Of a stretch of DNA of 64,000 nt, positions 1-7,825 are shown in pieces. How positions within the stretch are numbered: the stretch's first letter is position 1; each line of letters starts with the position of its first letter. This DNA comes from Algoriphagus antarcticus (GTDB taxonomy: Bacteria; Bacteroidota; Bacteroidia; Cytophagales; Cyclobacteriaceae), in assembly GCF_002150685.1 (NCBI RefSeq), contig NZ_MSSW01000052.1, positions 35,467 through 99,466 on the forward strand. Direction: 5' to 3'. The position numbers were made by a program, and so were the translations under genes. The notes under the pieces were generated by a model, which saw only the letters and a program-made list of their open reading frames with translations, ran no database searches and was not told where the DNA came from.

Positions 1-531
1 GGCGTCTAATCCATAATCCTCCGGTTTGACTTGGCTTTGATCCGCATGAGGTCCCAGTTCTAGCCGGATTGCAAAAGACATGGTATCTATCATGGGATTC
101 GGTAGCTTCTCCAAGCCAAAAGGCCTACAAGCCTTTTGCATCATTTCTGAATCAAAGCCAATGTGTTGAGCTACCAAAATTGAATTCCCGAAGTATTCTA
201 AGCTTTGCTCCGCAAAATCCCGAATCTGAATTTGATTCTCGCGTTCGATCAATCCGTGGATTGCGGCGGTTTTTTTCCCGGATTTTGAAGAATTAGGATA
301 GAGCTCCAATACTGTTTCGATCAAAATTCGTTGATCCCGGATTTTTACTGCTCCTAATGAAAGGATATAATCGTCTTTTATCGAAAGCCCTGTAGTCTCC
401 GTATCAAAGACGGTAAATTCAAGTTGGTCAAGACTCCGGATAGCCGGGATTTGCTTTTGATTCTTGAGAAGAAAAGCTTCCACAAAATCAGCTTTTTTCA
501 CTTTTTTTTGACCAAAATTCCACCAGCTCAT
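1..531 (-). CDS. DnaQ-like 3'-5' exonuclease (partial, C-terminus outside window)
   Basis: The leftward reading frame opens with ATG at 531 (MSWWNFGQKKV...) and is still open at position 1, giving 177 codons. It shows the DEDDh exonuclease Exo I motif FDTETTGLS near residue 42 and an Exo II-like HIGFDSEMM near residue 123, as in the epsilon subunit of DNA polymerase III and relatives. The start overlaps the stop of the CBS-domain gene by ATGA, so the two are translationally coupled. In other bacteria a DnaQ-type exonuclease often sits beside a cNMP/CBS/DUF294 gene and actP/acs, and the same pairing is seen here; its role in acetate metabolism is unknown. The Exo III region lies beyond the edge, so catalytic completeness cannot be judged. 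Confidence 0.85.
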   Translation of the reverse strand, partial: MSWWNFGQKKVKKADFVEAFLLKNQKQIPAIRSLDQLEFTVFDTETTGLSIKDDYILSLGAVKIRDQRILIETVLELYPNSSKSGKKTAAIHGLIERENQIQIRDFAEQSLEYFGNSILVAQHIGFDSEMMQKACRPFGLEKLPNPMIDTMSFAIRLELGPHADQSQVKPEDYGLDA

Positions 532-2471
532 GATGGAAAATAGTCTAATTGAAAGCGGACTTTTACGATAGTTTGAAGTTCGTTGATCGGCGAAAAGGTG
601 TTTTTCAGCAATTGCCGCTCTAATTTCCCGAGACTTTCAGGCTGAATAAATCGTCCACTAGATTGATTTTTGAGCCCTTCCAATGCACGGGTACGCATTA
701 GGATTTCATAAGCTTTTGCCGCCTGCTTAAAAAGAGCCTCGTAATTTGGCTCCAACTCTGCCAGACGATCAAATCGCTTAAAGGTATTATTCACCCCAAT
801 CACCCCATGACTTAGCACCAGAAGTCTCGCCAAGTCAGCCAAAGGCATCATCGCTCTTGATTTGATATCAAATTCATTTTTGTGCTCGCCTGACTTTTCC
901 ACTACAAAATCCTTGAAAAACCCAAGTGGCGGAGGATTCATTAACGCATTTTTTGCCAGAAAATTCAAGAAGATTTTCTTTTTCTGAATCTCCTCGTAGA
1001 TATGTAAACTCAGCGTTTCGCCCAATCCAAGATTTCCAGCCACAGCTCTGAAATCAAAGAAAATGGTGGAGCTCAAGATTGCCTCTTCAGTCGGTCTGAT
1101 GATCCATTCGGTGAAAAAACTTTTCCATTTGCTCATGGGCTGCACCCATTTCGGATTACTTGCCATGATATCTCCAGGGCAGGAGGCAAAGCCGCAGGCA
1201 AGGAGTACTTCGACCATTGCCGTTCCAAGCTTTAGAAAGTATGCATGGGCCTCTTCGTCCAAAGCTTCTGGCACGTCTTCGTAGACCAAGGCATTGTCTT
1301 GGTCAGTACGAAGAAGTTGTTCCTCTCGACCTTCAGATCCTAGTGAAAGGAAACAATACGGAATTTTCCGAAGTACCTCATCCTCATTTGCCAATGAATT
1401 TTCTGCGATTCGGAGCGCTTGCTTGATGATGATATCATTGACTTCGGTCATCACCGATGCCACAAAATCCATGGTCAGTTCATTTTCAAGATAGTAGCGG
1501 AGCATTTGCTCTGCCTGATCCCGGATAAGTCTCATTTCTTTCAGATCCAGCGTATTCATCAGGCCGTGAATCAATACGGCAGGGCTATTTCCCATTGAGA
1601 GCAGCACGTCATGATCAGAGATAATCCCGCAAACCGGGCTTTGGTCAGTTCCATCTTCGGTCAGGACTAAATGATGCAAGCGATTCTTAATCATGGTTAG
1701 ATACAGATCTGAAAAAGAAGTATCCTTTCTTCGGGTCAAAATAGGTGCGCTCATGATTTTGGAAGCTGCTGTCTCCAGTGAAATTCCTTTTGAAACTACT
1801 TTGTTGCGAAGGTCCTTATCGGTAATTATCCCAAGTGGTTTCAAATCCGATCTGCATACGACGATACTGCCGACATGCTTCTCGCTCATAAGTTCGGCAG
1901 CCTCTTGGATCGTATGTTCTGGGCTACAAATCAATACTTTTTCCGAAAATTTAATTTCTGATTGATCCGAAAAAATCATCAGCGAATGATCGCGGGATTC
2001 ATTCTTAAATGCTCCACGGGCTTTTTGCCCAGTAGAAAGATCCTGTCTTATCACGACTTGGCCTGAAGCAAAGCCTGCCGCAAAATACAGGGCAACTCTA
2101 CTATTTTGCTCCAGAACTTCTTCAAAGACAGAAACAGGAATCGCATAGACAAGACTGTTTTCCTGCACTTTTGCAGAGAGTACATAGGGCCGCTTTCCCA
2201 ATAAGGCTAAAACTCCAAAGACATCACCTTCATCGCATTCATCTCGAATTTCCTCTTGATTTTGGATGGATTCCGTCAGAATAATTACCCCTTCTTTTAG
2301 AATATAAAAATGGGTTTCGGCAGCTTGTCCTTGTCTAAAAAGGATCTCGCCCTTTTCCAAATAGCGGATTTCCACGGAGCCAGCCACTTTTTCCAAAACT
2401 TCTTTTGAAAGAAAAGAAAAAGGAGGAAACCGCTTGAGAAATTCTGCTACCCGGTGGACGATAACATTCAT
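528..2471 (-). CDS. cNMP-binding / CBS-pair / DUF294 nucleotidyltransferase-like signalling protein
   Basis: This is a soluble regulatory protein of about 647 residues. It has an N-terminal cyclic-nucleotide-binding fold (about 15-130), two CBS repeats (about 175-295, with GIITDKDLRNKVV and GIISDHDV) and a DUF294 nucleotidyltransferase-like domain. The motif GSEGREEQLLRTDQDNALV (about 378-396) marks that domain, and the DUF294 C-terminal helical domain follows. The longest frame begins at a TTG (2483), but the ATG at 2471 (MNVIVHRV) fits better because the upstream codons abut a hairpin. The protein is usually found beside acs/actP genes and is thought to sense nucleotides, although its substrate is unknown. 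The stop overlaps the exonuclease start. Confidence 0.88.
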   Translation of the reverse strand: MNVIVHRVAEFLKRFPPFSFLSKEVLEKVAGSVEIRYLEKGEILFRQGQAAETHFYILKEGVIILTESIQNQEEIRDECDEGDVFGVLALLGKRPYVLSAKVQENSLVYAIPVSVFEEVLEQNSRVALYFAAGFASGQVVIRQDLSTGQKARGAFKNESRDHSLMIFSDQSEIKFSEKVLICSPEHTIQEAAELMSEKHVGSIVVCRSDLKPLGIITDKDLRNKVVSKGISLETAASKIMSAPILTRRKDTSFSDLYLTMIKNRLHHLVLTEDGTDQSPVCGIISDHDVLLSMGNSPAVLIHGLMNTLDLKEMRLIRDQAEQMLRYYLENELTMDFVASVMTEVNDIIIKQALRIAENSLANEDEVLRKIPYCFLSLGSEGREEQLLRTDQDNALVYEDVPEALDEEAHAYFLKLGTAMVEVLLACGFASCPGDIMASNPKWVQPMSKWKSFFTEWIIRPTEEAILSSTIFFDFRAVAGNLGLGETLSLHIYEEIQKKKIFLNFLAKNALMNPPPLGFFKDFVVEKSGEHKNEFDIKSRAMMPLADLARLLVLSHGVIGVNNTFKRFDRLAELEPNYEALFKQAAKAYEILMRTRALEGLKNQSSGRFIQPESLGKLERQLLKNTFSPINELQTIVKVRFQLDYFPS

Positions 2472-2487
2472 GATAAGTATCAATTAT

Positions 2488-2525
2488 AAAGTGAGAAGTC
2501 TAAAATTTTTTAGATTTCTCACTTT
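2488..2525 (-). terminator. Hairpin between acs and the CBS/DUF294 gene
   Basis: The arms AAAGTGAGAA (2488-2497) and TTCTCACTTT (2516-2525) pair perfectly, and the inner TCTAAAA/TTTTAGA-like bases extend the stem. The hairpin lies just after the acs stop on the minus strand and is followed by TATAATT rather than a long T tract. It could be a weak terminator or attenuator that lowers expression of the two distal genes, or an mRNA-stabilising 3' end. Confidence 0.6.
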
Positions 2526-2537
2526 TGCTTTCTGATT

Positions 2538-4430
2538 TTACTTCCTGCCTTCGATAATTTTCTCCACCACCTCTGGATCGAGCAAGGTACTGGTGTCTCC
2601 CATGCTGTCAAGACTCCCTTCGGCTACTTTCCGCAGGATTCTACGCATGATCTTACCTGAGCGGGTTTTTGGAAGCCCGGCTACGATTTGAATTTTGTCT
2701 GGCTTGGCTATCGGGCCAATCATCTTAGAAACCATCTCTTTGATCTCATTGACAAGATTATCCTCGGTTCGGTTGGTCATATCGCAGATCACATAGGCAT
2801 AGATTCCCTGACCTTTAACTTCATGCGGATAGCCTACTACAGCCGATTCGATGACCAACGGATGTTCGTTGATCGCATTTTCAACTTCGGCGGTTCCCAT
2901 TCGGTGACCTGAGACATTCATCACATCATCCACTCGACCGAGGATTCGGTAGTAGCCGTCATGATCTCGCTTGACCCCGTCTCCGGTGAAATACATGCCA
3001 GGATAGGTAGAGAAATAAGTTTGCTTGCAGCGCTCATGATCGCCATAAGTCGTTCGAACCATGGAAGGCCAAGGGAATTTGATGCAGAGATTTCCTTCTA
3101 CTGAGTTTCCGGTCAGTTCATTTCCTTCAGGATCTACGATGCAAAGTTGAATCCCCGGAAGTGGAAGCGTAGCAAAAGCTGGTTTGGTAGGTGTGATTCC
3201 TGCAATTGGTGAAATCAAAATTCCACCAGTTTCGGTTTGCCACCAAGTATCAACGATTGGACATTTGTTTTTACCAATGTGCGTATGATACCAATGCCAA
3301 GCCTCCTCATTAATCGGTTCACCGACAGAGCCGAGCACTTTTAACGAACTCAAATCATAGCCCTCGATTGGTTCGGTTCCATAAGCTTGTAATGCTCGGA
3401 TGGCCGTTGGGGCGGTGTAAAAGATGTTTACTTTATGTTTTTCGCAGACTGCCCAGAATCTTCCGGCATCAGGGTAGGTTGGAACCCCCTCAAACATTAA
3501 AGTTGTAGCTCCTGCCAGTAATGGCCCGTAAACAATATAGGAGTGACCGGTAATCCAACCGATATCAGCAGTACACCAATAGACATCGCCTGGCGAATAC
3601 TGAAATACATTCTCAAAGGAATATTGGGTATAAACCATATAGCCGCCGGTAGTATGAACCACGCCTTTTGGCTTGCCTGTCGAACCTGAAGTATAGAGAA
3701 TGAAGAGCATGTCTTCACTGTCCATTTCTTCGGCTACATTTTGATCAGACTCGCCAGCAATTACTTCATGCCACCAATGGTCTCGCCCAGATTTCATGGT
3801 TACCTCCTGATTGGTTCGCTGGTACACAATCACAGTTTCAACGGAACTCTTTTCCAAGGCTTCATCAACTAGGGATTTCACACCGATTGTCTTGTTTCCA
3901 CGGAAATTCCCATCCGATGTTAAGACCGCTTTTGCACCGCAGTCAGTGATCCGATCTGCCAATGCGTTACTAGAAAATCCTGCAAATACGACCGAGTGTA
4001 TTGCCCCGATTCGGGCACAGGCCAGCATTGCGATAGCGGCTTCCGGAATCATCGGCATATAGATGATGACTTTGTCACCTTTGCCAATTCCCTTAGATTT
4101 CAATGCATTCGTAAAGCGATTCACTTCATGAAAAAGCTCTCGATAGGTAAGCGTTCTCCCAGCTTCATTAGGATCATTAGCCTCCCAAATGATCGCTGGT
4201 CGATCGCCAATAGTATAAAGATGACGCTCAAAAATATTTTCAGTGATATTCAGCTTTCCATCCACAAACCACTTCACATCCGGATCTTTAAAATTCCACT
4301 TTAAAACATTTTTCCAGCGTTTTCGCCAGTGAAATGAATCGGCTATTCTCGCCCAAAACTCTTCGGGCTGCGTGACACTCTTTTGGTATTCGTAAAGATA
4401 TCCGCTCAGGGTATGAATTCGATCACTCAT
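2538..4430 (-). CDS. acs: Acetyl-CoA synthetase (acetate--CoA ligase)
   Basis: This cytoplasmic adenylate-forming enzyme converts acetate, ATP and CoA to acetyl-CoA. Its 630 residues are close to the usual 640-650. The P-loop motif YTSGSTGKPKG is at about 246-256, WWQTETGG at 396-403, the hinge region GRVDDVMNVSGHR is in the C-terminal third, and the catalytic lysine lies in KTRSGKIMRR (K593). That lysine is the one reversibly acetylated in characterised Acs enzymes. The start is ATG at 4430. It lies 22 bases after the receiver gene, inside a leftward operon with the acetate symporter and its sensor kinase, which supports acetate as the real substrate. Confidence 0.97.
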   Translation of the reverse strand: MSDRIHTLSGYLYEYQKSVTQPEEFWARIADSFHWRKRWKNVLKWNFKDPDVKWFVDGKLNITENIFERHLYTIGDRPAIIWEANDPNEAGRTLTYRELFHEVNRFTNALKSKGIGKGDKVIIYMPMIPEAAIAMLACARIGAIHSVVFAGFSSNALADRITDCGAKAVLTSDGNFRGNKTIGVKSLVDEALEKSSVETVIVYQRTNQEVTMKSGRDHWWHEVIAGESDQNVAEEMDSEDMLFILYTSGSTGKPKGVVHTTGGYMVYTQYSFENVFQYSPGDVYWCTADIGWITGHSYIVYGPLLAGATTLMFEGVPTYPDAGRFWAVCEKHKVNIFYTAPTAIRALQAYGTEPIEGYDLSSLKVLGSVGEPINEEAWHWYHTHIGKNKCPIVDTWWQTETGGILISPIAGITPTKPAFATLPLPGIQLCIVDPEGNELTGNSVEGNLCIKFPWPSMVRTTYGDHERCKQTYFSTYPGMYFTGDGVKRDHDGYYRILGRVDDVMNVSGHRMGTAEVENAINEHPLVIESAVVGYPHEVKGQGIYAYVICDMTNRTEDNLVNEIKEMVSKMIGPIAKPDKIQIVAGLPKTRSGKIMRRILRKVAEGSLDSMGDTSTLLDPEVVEKIIEGRK

Positions 4431-4452
4431 GGGTTTTGTGTTTTATTGTTAT

Positions 4453-4809
4453 TCAGTTTAATAATTTTTTTACTTCAGCGACTATTTCTTTGGTAGAAAA
4501 AGGCTTTGTTAGATATTTATCAGCCCCAAGGGCTAATCCTTTTTGGAGGTCCTTTTCTTTACTTTTTGCAGAAAGAAAGACCACTTTGGTTTTTAGGTAG
4601 TTTTCCTTGACAAAGGCACAAACCTCATAGCCATCGACTTTTGGCATCATGATATCCAAAATAATCAAATCAGGAATCTCATCTCGTATAAGCGCCATAG
4701 CTTCCTCACCATCTCGTGCGATAAGCACTTGGTATCCCTCCTTCTTGAAGAGAAAGTCCAAGGAAAGTAAAATATTAGGTTCATCATCTACAAGGAGGAT
4801 TTTATTCAT
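4453..4809 (-). CDS. Receiver-only response regulator
   Basis: This is a 118-residue single receiver domain (MNKILLVDDEP...). The acidic pocket DDE is at 9-11, the phosphoacceptor Asp is in LIILDIMMP (about residue 52), and the conserved Lys is in LTKPF near the C-terminus. The ATG at 4809 overlaps the stop of the histidine kinase by ATGA, so it is the cognate partner. A longer frame starting at 4857 would lie wholly inside the kinase gene and is not used. There is no DNA-binding output domain, unlike CrbR, the LuxR-type regulator of acs in gammaproteobacteria. The output must be another protein or a protein-protein interaction. Confidence 0.92.
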   Translation of the reverse strand: MNKILLVDDEPNILLSLDFLFKKEGYQVLIARDGEEAMALIRDEIPDLIILDIMMPKVDGYEVCAFVKENYLKTKVVFLSAKSKEKDLQKGLALGADKYLTKPFSTKEIVAEVKKLLN

Positions 4810-7538
4810 GATCTTAAAGGGTGGGGGGTTAATGCTTCTTGCTGCAGAGGAATACAAATTTGAAAAACTGTTTTTCCAGGCTCGGTACTTACATCTATTG
4901 TTCCTGAATGATATTCCATGATTTTCTTAGAAATAGCCAAGCCCAGACCTGTTCCAATTGGTTTTTTTTGAGTCTGATTTTTTGCCTGGAAAAACTTTTC
5001 AAATAGATATGGAAGATCTTCCTCTGGAATCCCAACTCCATCATCCGCAACTGCTATGGACAGCATTTGATCCTCTTCAACTGCAATGAGTTGGACGGAG
5101 GATTTGGCAAATTTTGAGGCATTGCTTAGCAAATTGAGCAAAACTTGCTTGATCCGATCCTGATCCACAAGTAAATAAAGTTTTTCAAATCTGCAATCGA
5201 TTTGAAAGTCAAGACTTTTTTCCAGAAACACCTTTTCCATACTTTCTGCGCTTTCTAAAATCAAGTTTTTCAAGTCTGTTTTTTCCCAATTTAAGGTTTG
5301 TCTCCCGGAATCAAATCGCTCTAAATCCAAGACTTGGTCAATTAGTCGCGTCATCCGGCCTGTTTCGTCTATGATAATCTGGAGAAATCGTCTTTTCTCG
5401 TCTTCATTTAGATTTTCATCTTGAAGAATTTCTGAAAATGCCCTAATCGATGTGATGGGAGTTTTCATTTCATGCGTCACAGTAGAGATAAATTCGTCTT
5501 TCAGCATGTCGTTTAGTTTTAAGGCCTTATTAACTTCACTCAGTTTTTCAGAAGCTTTTTTCAGAGCTTTGGTTTTTGATTTTAGCTCTAGATTCAGACT
5601 TTTAATTCCCTGCGTTTCTTTCAAAATATTGAGCACTTCGTCCATACTGATCTCTTCTTCCTTCACTACTGAGGCTACTAATATTCTTGCTGAGGCTACG
5701 CCGATCACTCCGGAAAGGATTCGCTGTGCAAAGCTGACAAACTCGGGATCTGCCATTCCCTCATTTTGAAATGGTTTCCCATAGTTCAATTTGAAATCAC
5801 TGAGTGATTTGGTAGATTTTTCTTCCCCGAGAAAAGTATTGAGTAGACTCTGTAGCGCAGAAAATTGGGCCTGACCTTTCCAGAAAATGTTGGTGTCCAG
5901 TTTTTGGTCATACTTGAATATATCCACAAAAAGCACTGCTTGATTCAGTTCTTTTGAGCTTTGCTTCGCAAAAAAAGAAATGGCTACAAAGCATAAAATA
6001 TTAGCAAAAAGACTAAAAAACAATGCGTGAGAAACGATGCTCATCCCTTCCATTCCAAAGAGGCTATTTGGCCTTAGCCAAGAATAGCCAAATAATCCGT
6101 CAGTTAAGATTTCCTTAGGCACCAATCCGATACTTGCGAAAGTGGGTAAAATCAAGGTAAATCCCCAAATCCCCATTCCAAGGATAAGTCCTACTGTTGC
6201 TCCCGATTTGGAGGCTTTTTTCCAAAAAATTCCACCGATAATCGACGGGCTCAATTGTGCGATTGCGACAAAGGAAATTAGACCAGTTGAGACCAAAGAG
6301 CTACCCGTGTCTAGAATTCTGAAATAAAAATAGGAAAGTAGAATGATCGCCAGAATTGTAAGGCGTCTTCCCCAGATTAAAATACCTGGGAGATTAGATT
6401 GAAATCGCTTCGAAAAATTACCATTAGCTACCAAAATCGGCATCAGCAAATTATTACTGACCATAGTACTGAGTGAGATAGTAGAGACGATAATCATACT
6501 GGTGGCAGCAGCAAACCCACCTAAATATCCTAAAACAGCCAATCCTTCTTGTCCAAATTTCAAAGGGATTGCCAAAACAAAGGTATCGGCAAGCACAGGC
6601 TGATTTTGGAAAATCATCAGTCCAGAAAGAGCGATCGGTAATACAAATACATTGATCAACACTAAATAGAGCGGGAACAGCCACATGGCGGTGTCAAGAT
6701 GCTTTTCGGAAGTGTTTTCGATGATTCCCATCTGAAACTGACGGGGTAAAAACATCACCGCCATCATGGAAAGTAAACCCATCCAGAACCAATCGGAGAC
6801 TCCATTTTCTCCTGACAGCACGAAAAGATGGGACAGATCAGCTACTTTGGCCTGAGCAAAAATATCCGTGAGCCCATCAAAAAGGAAAAAACTAACGAAT
6901 ATTCCAATTGCCAAAAAAGCAAAAAGCTTTACGATCGATTCAAAGACCACAGCAATCACTAATCCCTCGTGTCTGGCAGTGGCCTCAATCGCTCGTGTGC
7001 CAAAGAAAATCGTGAAAAGTGCAAGGCCTAATGCAAGGTAAAATCCAGAATCACTAAAAACGGAGAATGAACCAGCAGCCAAGGGAGTCTCAGTCAGCTG
7101 CATAATATCTAACGAATTGGAAATTCCTTTGATCTGAATAGAGATGTAAGGTAAAATCCCGAAAAGGCAGAAAATCGTAACCAAAGCACCTAAATTGGCG
7201 GATTTGCCATAGCGTGAACTGATGAAATCTGCGATGGAAGAGATGTTCATTGCCTTTGAGATGCGAATGATTTTCCGCATCACCAGCCACCACAGTGGAG
7301 CAACCAGGCAAGGACCTACATATATCGCCAAAAAGTCGAGGCCATTTTCTGCCGCTCTGCCTACCGAGCCATAAAATGTCCAAGCAGTACAATAAACGGC
7401 CAATGATAAGGCATACACCCAAGGATGATTCGCCCATTTTTTTAATGGCGAGCCTTTCCGCTCTGTGTACCAGGCAATAGCAAATAGGAGGATTAAATAT
7501 CCAAAAGTGACCGATATGATGACCTCCCGGCTAAGCAT
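4806..7538 (-). CDS. Na+/solute symporter-histidine kinase fusion (CbrA/CrbS-like)
   Basis: This is a 910-residue membrane sensor. Residues about 5-540 form a sodium:solute symporter domain with roughly 13 hydrophobic helices. A coiled linker (about 640-680) leads to a HisKA domain with the phosphorylated His in FISTVTHEMKTP (H689). The HATPase has the N box LLSNASKF (about 803) and the G boxes DDGVGIP and IGTGLGLAISK (about 832 and 860). In Pseudomonas CbrA and Vibrio CrbS this architecture controls carbon use, and CrbS controls acs. The genetic context here (actP-like transporter, acs, receiver) points to acetate sensing. Its start overlaps the preceding small membrane gene by 8 bases. Confidence 0.92.
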   Translation of the reverse strand: MLSREVIISVTFGYLILLFAIAWYTERKGSPLKKWANHPWVYALSLAVYCTAWTFYGSVGRAAENGLDFLAIYVGPCLVAPLWWLVMRKIIRISKAMNISSIADFISSRYGKSANLGALVTIFCLFGILPYISIQIKGISNSLDIMQLTETPLAAGSFSVFSDSGFYLALGLALFTIFFGTRAIEATARHEGLVIAVVFESIVKLFAFLAIGIFVSFFLFDGLTDIFAQAKVADLSHLFVLSGENGVSDWFWMGLLSMMAVMFLPRQFQMGIIENTSEKHLDTAMWLFPLYLVLINVFVLPIALSGLMIFQNQPVLADTFVLAIPLKFGQEGLAVLGYLGGFAAATSMIIVSTISLSTMVSNNLLMPILVANGNFSKRFQSNLPGILIWGRRLTILAIILLSYFYFRILDTGSSLVSTGLISFVAIAQLSPSIIGGIFWKKASKSGATVGLILGMGIWGFTLILPTFASIGLVPKEILTDGLFGYSWLRPNSLFGMEGMSIVSHALFFSLFANILCFVAISFFAKQSSKELNQAVLFVDIFKYDQKLDTNIFWKGQAQFSALQSLLNTFLGEEKSTKSLSDFKLNYGKPFQNEGMADPEFVSFAQRILSGVIGVASARILVASVVKEEEISMDEVLNILKETQGIKSLNLELKSKTKALKKASEKLSEVNKALKLNDMLKDEFISTVTHEMKTPITSIRAFSEILQDENLNEDEKRRFLQIIIDETGRMTRLIDQVLDLERFDSGRQTLNWEKTDLKNLILESAESMEKVFLEKSLDFQIDCRFEKLYLLVDQDRIKQVLLNLLSNASKFAKSSVQLIAVEEDQMLSIAVADDGVGIPEEDLPYLFEKFFQAKNQTQKKPIGTGLGLAISKKIMEYHSGTIDVSTEPGKTVFQICIPLQQEALTPHPLRS

Positions 7539-7728
7539 CCGTTTCGTTTTTCGATTTTTTGATTACGAATCGTGACAGGAGGATCATTCCAAAAAGAAAT
7601 AGGAAAATATAAAAGTAGAGTACAGGAATATCCAAGATCATCAAATCCTTGTTGTACAGCATTAGGAAAGGATAATTCAAAAGAAAAAATCCCAGCAGAA
7701 ATACTCCCCATAGACGTTGACTTTTCAA
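7531..7728 (-). CDS. Small two-helix membrane protein
   Basis: I do not recognise a named family. The frame encodes two hydrophobic segments (FLLGFFLLNYPFLML and VLYFYIFLFLFGMILL) followed by a basic tail. The frame can be extended up to ATG 7854, but that would put the symporter's terminator-like hairpin (7777-7820) inside the coding region. The upstream 42 residues also look non-protein-like. I therefore prefer the TTG at 7728 (MKSQRLWGVFLLG..., 65 residues). The stop overlaps the histidine kinase start, so it may be an accessory subunit or a translation-coupling gene for the sensor. Confidence 0.6.
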   Translation of the reverse strand: MKSQRLWGVFLLGFFLLNYPFLMLYNKDLMILDIPVLYFYIFLFLFGMILLSRFVIKKSKNETDA

Positions 7729-7776
7729 GGTGTTTTCGATTTTAGATCCAATTGAATTTACCAGTTTTGAAATATA

Positions 7777-7820
7777 AAAGAAGGAAATCTCAGGTCTATA
7801 ATTCTGAGATTCCCTTCTTT
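7777..7820 (-). terminator. Intrinsic terminator/attenuator after the symporter gene
   Basis: Arms 7779-7793 (AGAAGGAAATCTCAG) and 7804-7818 (CTGAGATTCCCTTCT) form a 15-bp stem with one mismatch and a 10-base loop, extended by AA/TT. On the minus strand the stem is followed by TTTTATATTT. It sits directly downstream of the symporter stop and before the kinase/receiver/acs genes, so partial read-through could set the ratio of transporter to sensor. Confidence 0.7.
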
Positions 7821-7825
7821 TGAAA

